DNA of 64,000 bases from Roseiarcus sp963742305 (lineage in GTDB: Bacteria > Pseudomonadota > Alphaproteobacteria > Rhizobiales > Beijerinckiaceae): contig CAVULN010000053.1 in NCBI GenBank assembly GCA_963742305.1, positions 124,001-188,000 of the forward strand, written 5' to 3'. A program made the position numbers and the translations under genes. The notes below the pieces were generated by a model that searched no databases, had not been told where the DNA came from, and saw nothing but the letters and a program-made list of their open reading frames with translations. Position 1 is the first letter of the stretch. Each line of letters opens with the position of its first letter. Shown here piece after piece: positions 45,095 to 54,632 of the stretch.

Positions 45095-46123
45095 ATGATC
45101 TTCCGGCAATTGTTCGAGAGTGTATCGAGCACCTATAGTTATGTCCTCGCCAGCCGGCGCGGCGGGGAAGCGCTCATCATCGACCCGGTTCTGGAAAAGG
45201 TCGACCGCTATCTCAAGCTGATGGAGGAGCTCGATCTGAGGCTGGTGAAGGCGGTCGACACCCATTTGCACGCCGATCACATCACCGGTCTTGGCGCCTT
45301 GCGCGACCGCACGCGCTGCGTGACGGTCATGGGCGAGCAGAGCAAGGTCGACGTGGTGTCGATGAGGATCGCCGATGGCGACAAGCTCGGCGTCGAGGGC
45401 CTGAGCCTCGATGTGCTCTACACCCCCGGCCACACCGACAATTCCTACAGCTTCCATTTTGGCGACCGGGTGTTCACTGGCGACACCCTGCTCATCCGCG
45501 GCACCGGGCGGACCGACTTCCAGAACGGCGATTCCCGCGCCCAGTACGAGAGCCTGCAGCGGCTGATGCGGCTGCCGGAAGAAACGCTGGTCTTTCCGGC
45601 GCACGACTACAAAGGCGATACGGTCAGCACAATCGGCGAGGAGAAGCGCTTCAATCCGCGCCTTCAGGTCCGGGACGCCGACGAATATGCGAAGCTGATG
45701 GCAGGCCTGAACCTGTCCAATCCGAAGATGATGGACGTCGCCGTTCCCGCCAACATCCATCAGGGCCTGCATCAGGCCGACGTGGCGCGCAAGGGCTGGG
45801 CCTTTTCGGCCGATGAGGCGAAGGGCCTCGTCGGACGGGGAGACGTCGCGCTGGTCGACCTGCGCGAGAAGGCGGAGCGCGAGCGGACGGGCGCCATTCC
45901 CGGCTCCCTTCACGCCCCCTATGGCGAGCTTCAGGACAACATCGGCGAAGGCGGCCTCATTCACGAACTCGCGCGCTCAGGCAAGACGATCGTGTTCTAC
46001 TGCGCGTTCGGCGAGCGCTCGGCGATGGCGGTGCAGGCGGCCCAGGATCAGGGCCTGACCTTCGCCCGGCACATCGAGGGCGGCATGTCGGCGTGGAAGA
46101 AAGCGGGGGGCGCCGCGCATTGA
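45095..46123 (+). CDS. Persulfide dioxygenase (ETHE1-like) fused to rhodanese
   Basis: 342 residues. The metallo-beta-lactamase part has the iron-binding THLHADHITGLGAL, the turn TPGHTDNSYSF, FTGDTLLIRGTGRTDFQ with Asp, and the final His in FPAHDYKG. The C-terminal 100 residues form a rhodanese domain with the active cysteine in VFYCAFGERSAMA. The fusion oxidises glutathione persulfide and transfers sulfane sulfur, giving sulfite or thiosulfate in hydrogen sulfide detoxification. The ATG at 45095 is preceded by AGGGAG. Confidence 0.93.
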   Translation: MIFRQLFESVSSTYSYVLASRRGGEALIIDPVLEKVDRYLKLMEELDLRLVKAVDTHLHADHITGLGALRDRTRCVTVMGEQSKVDVVSMRIADGDKLGVEGLSLDVLYTPGHTDNSYSFHFGDRVFTGDTLLIRGTGRTDFQNGDSRAQYESLQRLMRLPEETLVFPAHDYKGDTVSTIGEEKRFNPRLQVRDADEYAKLMAGLNLSNPKMMDVAVPANIHQGLHQADVARKGWAFSADEAKGLVGRGDVALVDLREKAERERTGAIPGSLHAPYGELQDNIGEGGLIHELARSGKTIVFYCAFGERSAMAVQAAQDQGLTFARHIEGGMSAWKKAGGAAH

Positions 46124-46207
46124 CCTTGCCGGAGGCTTGCGCTTAGCCTTCCCGCCCACGCTTTCGGGAAGAAAAGGCGCTGTAAACTCCGCGCCGGGAG
46201 GTCGCCC

Positions 46208-47014
46208 ATGCCCAAGGTCAAGGTCAACGGCATCACGATGAACTATGAGAGTCAGGGCTCGGGCGAGCCGCTGGTCCTCATCCCCTATCTTGCTGCGGAC
46301 AACGCCTGCTACGCCTTCCAGGTCGCCGACTACGCCAAGGATTTCACCTGCATTTCGCTCGATCCGCGCGGGGCGGGGGAGAGCGACAAGCCGGAGGGGA
46401 CCTATTCGACCCAATTGTTCGCCGACGACGTCGCCTCCTTCATGGCTGCGATCGGGGTCGAGAAAGCTCATGTGAGCGGGGTGTCGCTGGGGGGCGCCAT
46501 CGGTCTGTGGCTCGCAGCCAAATATCCCGAGCGCGTCAAGACGCTTTCCATTCACTCTTGCTGGCCGAAGAGCGATCCATTCCTCAAGGTCGTGGCGCAA
46601 AGCTGGCAAACGATCGCCAAGGGTCTCGGCAGCGTCCAGGAAATGATCATCGCGGGGATCTTTCCCTACTGTTTCACGCCCGAGCTTTACGCGGTCAAGC
46701 CCGAATACATCGATCAGCTCGCCGCCTTCGTGCGCAGCCGCCCGAAACAGCCGCTCGACGCCTTCCTGCGTCAATCGGACGCGGTCATCGCCCACGACGC
46801 GCTCAGCCAGCTCGGCAAGATCGAGGCGCCGACGCAAATCACCTTCGGCCGCCATGACATGGTGACATCGACCCGGTTCGTCGAGCCGTTCACCAGCGCG
46901 ATCAAGAACAGCGAACTCGTCATCTTCGAAATGTGCGCCCACGCCGCGATCTATGAACGGGTGAGCGAGTTCAACGAGAAGACGCTTGAGTTTCTCAAGC
47001 GTCACGCTGCGTAG
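46208..47014 (+). CDS. Alpha/beta hydrolase
   Basis: 268 residues. The nucleophile elbow is GVSLGGAIG, the oxyanion-region strand is PLVLIPYLAADN, the acid is in FGRHDMVTSTRF, and the His is in EMCAHAAIYERVSEF. The layout follows 3-oxoadipate enol-lactonase-like hydrolases, but the substrate is not predictable. A GGGAGG site lies nine bases before the ATG. Confidence 0.87.
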   Translation: MPKVKVNGITMNYESQGSGEPLVLIPYLAADNACYAFQVADYAKDFTCISLDPRGAGESDKPEGTYSTQLFADDVASFMAAIGVEKAHVSGVSLGGAIGLWLAAKYPERVKTLSIHSCWPKSDPFLKVVAQSWQTIAKGLGSVQEMIIAGIFPYCFTPELYAVKPEYIDQLAAFVRSRPKQPLDAFLRQSDAVIAHDALSQLGKIEAPTQITFGRHDMVTSTRFVEPFTSAIKNSELVIFEMCAHAAIYERVSEFNEKTLEFLKRHAA

Positions 47015-47030
47015 GGGCGAGACGCAATCT

Positions 47031-47162
47031 GGCCCCGCCACGATCATTGCGAAGCAATCCAGGGAAGTGTAGGCGCGCCCCACGATTTCTGGATTGCCGC
47101 GTCGCGATAGCCGGTCGAAAGATCGGCGTCTTTCGACGCCCAATGGCTTCTCGCGATGACGG
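47031..47162. repeat. Dispersed intergenic repeat with imperfect inverted halves
   Basis: GAAGCAATCCAGG on one side and CTGGATTGCCGCG on the other are complementary, and the outer parts CATTGCGAAG and CTCGCGATGACGG also belong to the common alphaproteobacterial intergenic palindrome type (ATTGCGA...AGCAATCCAG). It is not coding. Confidence 0.55.
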
Positions 47163-47164
47163 TC

Positions 47165-48076
47165 TCACCTGAAAGCGCGCTGCGCTAGGCGGCGTCCGCC
47201 CGGCGCCGAATGAAAGAGATCGACGATCGCGTGACCGGCGCGCCGGAGGCCTGGCTCGCAAACGCGCGCCAGATTGCGATCGAACAGTTTCGCTGCCGTA
47301 TCGTAGAGCGCGAGATCGAACTGATTGGCCTCAACGAGCCTCCGATGGGCGGCCTCGCCGAGTTCCGCGCGAGCGATGTCGAGCGCCGCTTCTTCGCTCG
47401 GCGCGTCTTCCGTTGAAGCATTCTCCCGGACGGGGCGCATCCTGAGCGCGGGAAAAGTTCGCCCATAGCAGGCCTCGAAACCTCGGCAGGAACTCCTCGA
47501 ACCGCCGGACGAGGCCAAAAAAGGGAAGCGAGTTCAAGAAATCCAAGGCTTCTAGGAGGTCTTCCGGCCGCGGCACTGCCCGCCAAAGGTCCGGGACGCG
47601 AAACGACGCCTGCGAGAGATGAGCCACCTGATAGTTTCGTAGCACGCTGCTCGGCAGAATCGAAGCCAAGTGTCGACATAGTCCTTGAAACTCAAGTCAC
47701 GAGCCAGCGCGTGGTCGACCTGCGCCGGATCACGCTTCGCAAAGCCGTACATCGACCGCGCCCTGTCGATTGGATTGCGAAGGAACAAGATCGGAAAAAA
47801 GCCTATGACAGCTGGAAATGGCCGAGCCTTGTGTGAAGAGATGGCGGAAATCTCCGGGTTTGCCGAGGCGAAGTCCGCAACCTCGTTGTTGGATACCACG
47901 GACTTCTCGGGCGCGCCCTCGAAGGAGGCCCATTTCCCACCAAAGGACTCTGACAGCGTTCTATCGACGCTGGTCCCGGCGTTCTTGTAGATGTGGTAGT
48001 GGACCAGGAGCGGCCTAGCAAAAGTTCCCGCCGGTCTTTGGCGGTCTTTCTCGGCCGACTTCCAAATGATTCCCAT
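47165..48076 (-). pseudogene. Sulfotransferase-family pseudogene, two frameshifts
   Basis: The start LLVHYHIYKNAGTSVDRTLS resembles the PAPS-binding region of sulfotransferase family 2 proteins (HxPKxAGT style), and RNPIDRARSMYGFAKR is the second conserved region. The frame then changes near 47665 (SVLRNYQVAHLSQASF onward) and again near 47410 (ALDIARAELGEAAHRRL to the end). No single frame gives a full protein. The start is taken as MGIIWKSAEKDRQR. Confidence 0.65.
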
Positions 48077-48213
48077 TCCTTCCGTCCCGCTCCGCTCTGA
48101 GAGAGGTGCGGACCGCAAGAACAGGTCGACGTTTTATCGTGCCGGCTCACGGCGGCGCCGCGCCGCTGCTCGGAACGGGGATAAGCTTTCCATTGCGGCA
48201 GCTTGCGCCGCAA

Positions 48214-48229
48214 TACGTAGAACTACCTA
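48214..48229. promoter_or_regulatory. Second copy of the TAC/GGTA-N4-TACCTA repeat
   Basis: TACGTAGAACTACCTA matches the repeat at 29226-29241 in 14 of 16 bases and lies 123 bases before the beta-barrel protein start, a similar distance. Confidence 0.45.
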
Positions 48230-48352
48230 TGCCGGCCGGGTCCGCCGTGCGAGACTGGCGGGAGCGGGCCAACGGCCGGCCGAACTGGCGGGCGCGAGGA
48301 CATGGGGCTAAGAGTTCTTAAACACCGCGTGGGCCAGGTCGGGAGGGGAAAC

Positions 48353-49261
48353 ATGCCGGGCGCTGGCCGCCACCGCCTGCGTCGCGAGCTCGGGTGTATT
48401 GGCGTCGCTCTCGTTCTTGCTTGGGCTCCCCGCCTCGCCGCGGCGGACGACGATCGCCCCATGGGGGCGGGAGAGCCGGACAATCCCTTCTACGCGCTCG
48501 ACACCAAGAACCTGTTCGGCTTCCTCGAGGGCGCGGACGTCGGCGAGAAGGGCGACCGGTCGCTCGAGTTCGAAACCACCGGATCCTTCGGCAAGGAGCA
48601 GGGTCTCTACCGTTCTGTCGAACAGGAATTCATCTTCGAACCGACGCTGACCAATTCGCTTGGAATGGAGTTCGGAGCGCATGTGCTGGGACAGGATGTG
48701 AAGCGCGCGCCCGATCTGCCCGATTTCGCCGGCGTTAATTTCACGGGCGCCTCGGTTGAGTTGCGCTACGTTCTCATTCACCGGACCCCCCAGGATCCGA
48801 TCCAGGTGACGCTGACGGCGGAGCCGGAGTGGAACTCGATCGGCGAGGCGGGACAGGCAATCTCTGATTTCAGCACGGCCTTCCGCGCCATCGCGGACGT
48901 GACATCGGGCGACCGGCGCGTCTACGGCGCGGTCAATTTCGTCTACGCGCCGGACGGCGCCCGGCTTCCCGGCCAGCCATGGCAGGACATGGCCATCCTC
49001 TCCGCTTCGGCCGCGCTTTCCTGGCGCCCGACGCCGCCGCTCATGTTCGGCGCGGAAGTGGACTATGATCGAGCCTATAGCGGGCTCGTTCCGCGCGGGT
49101 TCGATGGGGAGGCGGTCTATCTCGGTCCGACGTTCCACTACCAGATCAACGAGAAGATCGATCTCTCGGCCGCTTTCCTCATCCAGGCGCCGTCCGGCCG
49201 GGTCGACTTCGATCAATTCCCGCGCGAACTCGCCAGGTTGCGGCTGGAAGTGGAGTTCTGA
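48353..49261 (+). CDS. Putative outer-membrane beta-barrel protein
   Basis: 302 residues. A signal peptide (CIGVALVLAWAPRLAAADD) is followed by alternating strands with aromatic girdles, such as RSLEFETTGSFGK, VEQEFIFEPTLTNSLGMEFG, AEVDYDRAYSG, AVYLGPTFHYQINEKIDLSA and a last strand ending RLEVEF. A terminal Phe is typical for barrels assembled by BamA. I do not recognise a family name or function. GGGAGGGG lies four bases before the ATG at 48353. Confidence 0.72.
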   Translation: MPGAGRHRLRRELGCIGVALVLAWAPRLAAADDDRPMGAGEPDNPFYALDTKNLFGFLEGADVGEKGDRSLEFETTGSFGKEQGLYRSVEQEFIFEPTLTNSLGMEFGAHVLGQDVKRAPDLPDFAGVNFTGASVELRYVLIHRTPQDPIQVTLTAEPEWNSIGEAGQAISDFSTAFRAIADVTSGDRRVYGAVNFVYAPDGARLPGQPWQDMAILSASAALSWRPTPPLMFGAEVDYDRAYSGLVPRGFDGEAVYLGPTFHYQINEKIDLSAAFLIQAPSGRVDFDQFPRELARLRLEVEF

Positions 49262-49300
49262 CGCGAGGGCCGCCCAGCCTAGGCCGAGCGCGCCGCCGAT

Positions 49301-49946
49301 TCACGAAGCGCATGCCGGATGCGGCGCATCCGAGGCTCGCCAGCGCACGGAGGTCAAAACGGGCGCCGCGTCGCGTTGTCGATACACTTTGACCTCCGGC
49401 GATCCCCAACCAACGGCCTCGATCCAGGCTGTCAGGCGGTCCGTTCCCTGGGCGTTGACGATCGCCAGCAGCGCGTCGCGCCCCTCGCACAGCTTTCGGC
49501 GAGCCTCGCGCGGAGTGAAAGTCGTCCTGACGGGAATGTGGCCCCCGGTCACCATCTCGAACGGCATGAATATGCCCCAGTCGGGGAAAAAACTGTATGT
49601 GGGGTCGGGGTTTCTGAGACTGTCCTCGGCAAAGCGCTCAATGGCGTCGGACGCAAGGCCGACGCCCCCGGTTCGCTCCAAATCGAGCATCACCGACTGG
49701 CGGTCGATGGCGTTGCCAATTCCCAAAGCTAGGAGCGGAAGCGGGGAATATTCCACCGATATAAGCTCCAGGTATGGACCAGACCTGTATGTCTGCGTTT
49801 CGGTTCAACAGACGCACAATCACGTAGTCGGGATTGACAGCGTCCATGTAGAGTCCGGGTACCGTCAAATGGCTGACGCTGCCTTGTAAGAAAATTAATA
49901 GTGCAATAAACGTAGCTAAGTACGGCCTGAGTCGTAGTTGAATCAT
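49301..49946 (-). pseudogene. Remnant of a glycosyltransferase-39-like membrane protein
   Basis: The first part (IQLRLRPYLATFIALLIFLQ, PGLYMDAVNPDYVIVRLLN) looks like the first helix and catalytic-Asp loop of a dolichyl-phosphomannose-type mannosyltransferase. Near 49757 the frame changes and the sequence passes directly to a C-terminal-looking domain (MLDLERTGGVGLASDAIERF, YSFFPDWGIFMPFEMVTGG). The membrane helices between are missing. It is a deletion remnant. The family assignment is tentative. Confidence 0.5.
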
Positions 49947-50119
49947 GTGTCTCGGCTTGATCACAGGCCTATACATTAAAATTCACTGCAAAGCCCTGCT
50001 GACTGACTTGCATAAAAATGAGCGCGGCGGGACTCGCGGCGAACCTCTGTTGCTCCAATAACAGGGCGGGCACGAGCGCGAAACTGGGCGCGCGGCAGGC
50101 CGCTCGACTTGGCCGCGGA

Positions 50120-51073
50120 CTAAGCCTTGTCGCCCGGGAAGGGCGGCTCACTCAAATAGGCAAGGAGCTTGTTCTCCCGTCGTCCCTTCGCGACGCTGTC
50201 GAGTATCAGGCCTGTGAAGACCGCAATGATTCCGACCAGCATCAGGCCGACAGACAACACCGCTGTTGGCAAGCGTGGAACAAGTCCGGTGGCGACGAAC
50301 TCCACAATGACCGGAATCCCGGATGCGATCGAGGCGACGACGAACGCCGCGCCGACACAGGAGAAAAATTGCAAGGGCAGGAGGTCGCGCACGAGATGCA
50401 GGATCAACCAGAGAATTCGCAGCCCGTCCTTGATCGTCGATAGTTTGCTCACCGATCCGTCGGGACGTTCGCGATAATCGGTTTCGACTTCGGAAAGGGG
50501 TAGACCGAGGTCGAGGGCGTGCACCAGCAATTCCGTTTCGATTTCGAAGTGCGCGCTCATCGCCGGAAAGGATTTGACGAAGCGGCGCGACAGGGCCTTG
50601 TACCCGGACAGCATGTCGCGTCCGTACGCCCCGAAAATCAAGGATACGAGTCCGGAGAGCAGCCTGTTGCCGATCACATGGCCGGCGCGATAGGCTCCGG
50701 CGGATTTGTGAACACGGACGCCATTCACCTGGTCCAGAGGGCCGGCGAGAAGCTCCCTGACCAGGCGAGGCGCCGCCGCCGCCTCATAGGTGCCGTCGCC
50801 GTCGACCAGCACATAGATGTCGGCTTCGACATCGGCGAACATTCGGCGGACGACGTACCCTTTGCCCTGGCGGCGCTCGCTTCGTACGATGGCGCCGGCC
50901 TTGCGCGCAACGTCCGCGGTGCCGTCAGTCGAATTATTGTCATAGACATAAATCCGGGCCTCAGGCAGGCTCGTGCGAAAGCCCTGCACGACACCGGCGA
51001 CGGTCAGGGCTTCGTTGTAGCAGGGCACGAGAACCGCGATCGTCAGCGAAGACGCGCTATTTCGAGCCGTCAT
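50120..51073 (-). CDS. Family 2 glycosyltransferase with two C-terminal membrane helices
   Basis: 317 residues. The GT-A fold shows IAVLVPCYNEALTVAGVVQG, ARIYVYDNNSTDGTADVARK, YVLVDGDGTYEAAAAPRLV (DxD-like), and MLSGYKALSRRFVKSFP. Two helices at the end (FFSCVGAAFVVASIASG and TAVLSVGLMLVGIIAVFTG) match polyprenyl-phosphate sugar transferases of the DPM1/GtrB type. It likely makes a lipid-linked sugar for glycan assembly by the membrane protein upstream. Confidence 0.88.
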   Translation of the reverse strand: MTARNSASSLTIAVLVPCYNEALTVAGVVQGFRTSLPEARIYVYDNNSTDGTADVARKAGAIVRSERRQGKGYVVRRMFADVEADIYVLVDGDGTYEAAAAPRLVRELLAGPLDQVNGVRVHKSAGAYRAGHVIGNRLLSGLVSLIFGAYGRDMLSGYKALSRRFVKSFPAMSAHFEIETELLVHALDLGLPLSEVETDYRERPDGSVSKLSTIKDGLRILWLILHLVRDLLPLQFFSCVGAAFVVASIASGIPVIVEFVATGLVPRLPTAVLSVGLMLVGIIAVFTGLILDSVAKGRRENKLLAYLSEPPFPGDKA

Positions 51074-51215
51074 TGGGTCTGTTCCCGACGCAACTTGCAG
51101 ATCCTTATCCGTCTTCGGTCCCCCATAGCGGTCCGTGATGATCGCGTACAGCCTCCCCGGCGATGCTCCACAGCCTGCCCGAACCGCCAGGACGCAGGCC
51201 GCGGACGCGCGGCCG

Positions 51216-52601
51216 TCAGCGTGCCGACACGGCGCAGTCGGGGTGAAAGACCATTCCGGCGTTGCCGGGATCGCGCGTGACGGACACCTTCATGAACTCG
51301 CCGCGGAGGGGGAAGGAATTGTCGTGCACCGCGCGAGCGATGACCCACCACGGGGTGTCGTCCCGGACGAGGATCGTGAGCGGGACCTCTGGCGCGATGT
51401 CTTTCAAAACCGCGTTGAGGGTGTCCAGCGCGCGGGTCTGGCAGACGCCGGCGCCATACATCCACTGCTGAATCGTCAGACTGTGAGCAACCAGGACAAG
51501 CGTAAGCACGGCGACGGGAACCGCGACGAACCACTTCCGTTCCCACAATAGCGCGAGCGCGAGCGCGAGGGCGATCGAGCCTGCGTAGGTATATTGAGTT
51601 TCGTGTTTCGAAATCGGAAGCACCGGAAGAAGCGTGGCGTAGAACGCGATGAGGTAGATGAGCGTCCATTTTGGGCCTGCGCGCCGCAAGATGAGCCCGA
51701 TGAGGACGAGATGCGGCGCGCTCAGCTTCAGCGCGTCACGGGAACTCCAGACCGGAACGAGCTGGATCTCGGCAATTCCAGGCGCAAACGGGAAGCCAAA
51801 ATAGGCGAGGAGGTTGTTGAAGACCTGGGAACCGTCGCCGAAACGATAGCCGCCCCCTCCTGACGCGCTTATCCGGAGGATCCGGGCGGCGCCGAGCGCG
51901 AGGTAAGCGGCGATCAGCCCGCCGGTCAGGGCGGCAAGGATCGCGACTCTGCGCCGGTCCGCCCGATCGCGGTCGATGAACAGGACCAGAGCGGCGCAAA
52001 CTGGAATCGAGACCGCGGTCTCCTTGCAACCGAGGGCTATCGCCAACGCCGCCAGGGCGGCGATCAAATAGGCCTGATGGCCGCCGCGCCAATATGAAAC
52101 AGCGAAGAAAACGTAGGCGACCCCCAGGAAAGCATACTGAAGGTCAAATCCGGCGGCGACCCATGCGGCCGAATAGGCGAAGCCGGGCATGAGCATGAAA
52201 AGAATCGCCGCGGCAAGGGCGCGGTCCGGCCTGAAGAGCGCGACCGCCCGATAGATGAGGCAGGCCGTGGCGACGCCCAGCAAAACGTCGGCAAGATGCG
52301 CCGCGAACGGTTGCAGAGGAAGCCTGAGCGAGGCCGAAATGACAATCGCGCCGATGAGCCTGAAGAAAGGCGACGCGGTCAGGCTCCCCAGGCCGAACGA
52401 CCAGGGATAGTCGGCCCGCGCAATTCTGTTTTGCCAGTCAAGTTCGTCGTGGCTGTAGAAACCGGGGATCGCGACGATGAGAAGATTGGCGATGAGGCCG
52501 ATCGCCACAATGATCAGGATGTCTTTCCAGGACCAATCCCGCGGGCTGCCTTGAGCCGCGCCGTTGCCGATTGGGCTCGCAATCAGGGCGCGATCAAACA
52601 T
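51216..52601 (-). CDS. Polytopic membrane protein, GT39/GT-C-like
   Basis: 461 residues with about ten hydrophobic helices. The first luminal loop has PGFYSHDELDWQNRI, an acidic pair after the first helix as in GT-C glycosyltransferases, and LGCKETAVSIPVCAALVLF resembles a TMTC/GT39 segment. It should transfer sugar from a polyprenyl carrier across the membrane. It lies between a methyltransferase and a GtrB-like glycosyltransferase on the same strand, which supports a glycan-modification role. Confidence 0.65.
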   Translation of the reverse strand: MFDRALIASPIGNGAAQGSPRDWSWKDILIIVAIGLIANLLIVAIPGFYSHDELDWQNRIARADYPWSFGLGSLTASPFFRLIGAIVISASLRLPLQPFAAHLADVLLGVATACLIYRAVALFRPDRALAAAILFMLMPGFAYSAAWVAAGFDLQYAFLGVAYVFFAVSYWRGGHQAYLIAALAALAIALGCKETAVSIPVCAALVLFIDRDRADRRRVAILAALTGGLIAAYLALGAARILRISASGGGGYRFGDGSQVFNNLLAYFGFPFAPGIAEIQLVPVWSSRDALKLSAPHLVLIGLILRRAGPKWTLIYLIAFYATLLPVLPISKHETQYTYAGSIALALALALLWERKWFVAVPVAVLTLVLVAHSLTIQQWMYGAGVCQTRALDTLNAVLKDIAPEVPLTILVRDDTPWWVIARAVHDNSFPLRGEFMKVSVTRDPGNAGMVFHPDCAVSAR

Positions 52602-52607
52602 CGCGCG

Positions 52608-53591
52608 TCAACCGCCCGCGAACGGAGTGAGCCACCTTCGCCGCCGCCGTCGCAATTCGCTTCGCAAGCCCTCGGCCCAGCGCGTCCGCTCTTCGGCGAC
52701 CCCGGATTCGAGATAGCAGCGCGCGCATTCGAGCCCGATCGTCTCAAACAATGAACCGAACCGATCTTTGCGGACGAGTGCGATATTGTCCGCCGCCGGG
52801 CGCCATAGCCAGTCCATGAGCATGTCGGCGCCGACCGCGCGGGGCGGCCCGAATTCGGCGAGAAACGCCCAATCCCGCCCCGGCAGGGCGATCACGTTGA
52901 ACCCGGCGCGTTCGAACACGATTCGAGCGCCGGCGACCGACCAGGACACCACATGGCCGCGGCCATACGGGTCCAGATAGCTGGGGTTGACAGCCTCGAC
53001 AAACGACGGCTGGGCAGAGTTGAAGAAATAGAGCGCGCCCGGGCTTGATTTCGCCGCGAGCTGCCGCAGGAGGCCGGCGAGGATGGCGGGCGTGAGATGC
53101 TCGATCACTTCGATGCACACGCCGGCGTCGAACGGCCCTTCGAGATCGGAAACCGAGCCGATATGGTAGTTGGGGCTCTGGGTGCGCTGACTTGGGGGCG
53201 GAGGGAACAGTTCGATGCCATGCACTCTCTCGGCCAGGCTGGGAACCAGCTGACCGAGCGCGTCGAGCAGGTATCCGGGGCCGCTGCCGATGTCCAGGGC
53301 GCGCCGCACTGGCATGCGCGCCATGCGAAGCGTCTCCGCCATCCGCGCCACGCCCGGGCCGAACGACCGTTCGCGCGCCGCGGGAAGCTCCCGCTCCCAA
53401 TAGGAATCGCGATACTCCCCGGCGGCGCCGGCGTCGACGGCGGCCAGGAAATCCGGGTGCGCGAACAGGGCTTCGCACGTGAGGCAGCGAAAGTAGGCGA
53501 CGCCGTCGACATCGCGCAGGCGACTGGCTTCATTCCAGCAAATCGGGCACTGAATGTCAGGGTTCCGCAGGACAGGATCCTCGAGCTGACC
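52608..53591 (-). CDS. SAM methyltransferase with N-terminal zinc ribbon; start unclear
   Basis: The methyltransferase core is ALDIGSGPGYLLDALGQLV (SAM motif I), then IEVIEHLTPAILAGLLRQL and YFFNSAQPSFVE. In the same frame further upstream there is good coding sequence with a Cys4 ribbon: CPICWNEASRL and FRCLTCEALFAHPDF, then YRDSYWERELPAARERSFG, as in known zinc-ribbon methyltransferases. No ATG, GTG or TTG is in frame between this ribbon and the stop at 53592-53594, so the start is unusual or lost; the frame limit is given. An ATG at 53351 would give a shortened 247-residue protein. Confidence 0.7.
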   Translation of the reverse strand, partial: GQLEDPVLRNPDIQCPICWNEASRLRDVDGVAYFRCLTCEALFAHPDFLAAVDAGAAGEYRDSYWERELPAARERSFGPGVARMAETLRMARMPVRRALDIGSGPGYLLDALGQLVPSLAERVHGIELFPPPPSQRTQSPNYHIGSVSDLEGPFDAGVCIEVIEHLTPAILAGLLRQLAAKSSPGALYFFNSAQPSFVEAVNPSYLDPYGRGHVVSWSVAGARIVFERAGFNVIALPGRDWAFLAEFGPPRAVGADMLMDWLWRPAADNIALVRKDRFGSLFETIGLECARCYLESGVAEERTRWAEGLRSELRRRRRRWLTPFAGG

Positions 53592-53883
53592 TCAAGCGTG
53601 CACGCTGGCGCATTCCGCCCGCGGCGGCAACCGGATCGCGGGGGAACGGCGCCGCCTTGTCCCCGCCGGTCGGTTGCGGGGAAGGCGCCTCGCCGCGGCC
53701 GGCGTGCGGCCTGCTTGCGGAATCGCCGGAGGTTTGAACGGCTCCGCCGGCGCGCTTCAGCCGCTTATGACCCTTTCGCTCCCCCCTTGCGCTACGGCCT
53801 GATCTGTGGTGGGGAAATGTCAGGAAAATCAGCTGACGAGCGAAACGTCACCAGCGGCAGGGTCGAGCGCGGAGGAGGCGCCT

Positions 53884-54624
53884 TTGGCGATTCTCGAGTT
53901 GAATCAGGTTTCCAAGCATTTCGGGGCCATTCACGCGCTCAACGAAGTCGACATGACGCTCGACGAAGGCGAGGTCCTTGGGCTCATGGGCGACAACGGC
54001 GCTGGCAAGTCGACCCTGGTCAAGGTGATCGCCGGCAACTTTCCTCCGACCCACGGCGAAGTCCGCATCGCCGGCGAGCCGGTGCACTTTCATAAGCCCG
54101 TCGAAGCGCGCGAGAAGGGCGTCGAGGTTGTCTATCAGGATCTCGCGCTGTGCAACAATCTCTCCGCCGCGGCCAATGTGTTCCTGGGCCGCGAAATCAA
54201 GAAGGGCGCGGGTCCGTTTCGCTGGCTCGACCACAAGGCGATGGCCAGGCGCGCGGGCGAACTGTTCGGCGAACTCAAGTCGGAAACCAGACCCCGCGAC
54301 CTTGTGCGGCAGATGTCGGGCGGGCAGCGGCAGGCGGTCGCGATCGCCCGCACCCGCCTGTCCAAGGCGCGCATGGTGCTGATGGACGAGCCCACCGCCG
54401 CGATCTCGGTCCGGCAGGTGGCCGAGGTTCTCGACCTCATCCGGCGCCTCAAGGACGCCGGCATGGCGATCATCCTCATCAGCCACCGCATGCCTGACGT
54501 GTTCGCGGTTTGCGACCGGGTCATGGTGATGCGCCGCGGCAACAAGGTCGCCGACAAGGCGATCAAGACCACGAGCCCCGAAGAGGTGACCGGCTTGATC
54601 ACCGGCGCCATCCACGCGGCTTGA
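53884..54624 (+). CDS. Sugar ABC importer ATP-binding protein
   Basis: 246 residues. It has Walker A GLMGDNGAGKSTLVKVIAG, signature VRQMSGGQRQAVAIARTRLS, Walker B MVLMDEPTAAISVRQV and the H-loop LISHRMPDV. It is the single-domain FrcA-type ATPase of carbohydrate uptake. The TTG start at 53884 has a GGAGGAGG site five bases before it; a GTG at 53806 in the same frame gives a longer start. It heads an operon with permease and binding protein. Confidence 0.92.
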   Translation: MAILELNQVSKHFGAIHALNEVDMTLDEGEVLGLMGDNGAGKSTLVKVIAGNFPPTHGEVRIAGEPVHFHKPVEAREKGVEVVYQDLALCNNLSAAANVFLGREIKKGAGPFRWLDHKAMARRAGELFGELKSETRPRDLVRQMSGGQRQAVAIARTRLSKARMVLMDEPTAAISVRQVAEVLDLIRRLKDAGMAIILISHRMPDVFAVCDRVMVMRRGNKVADKAIKTTSPEEVTGLITGAIHAA

Positions 54625-54632
54625 GGGACGCC

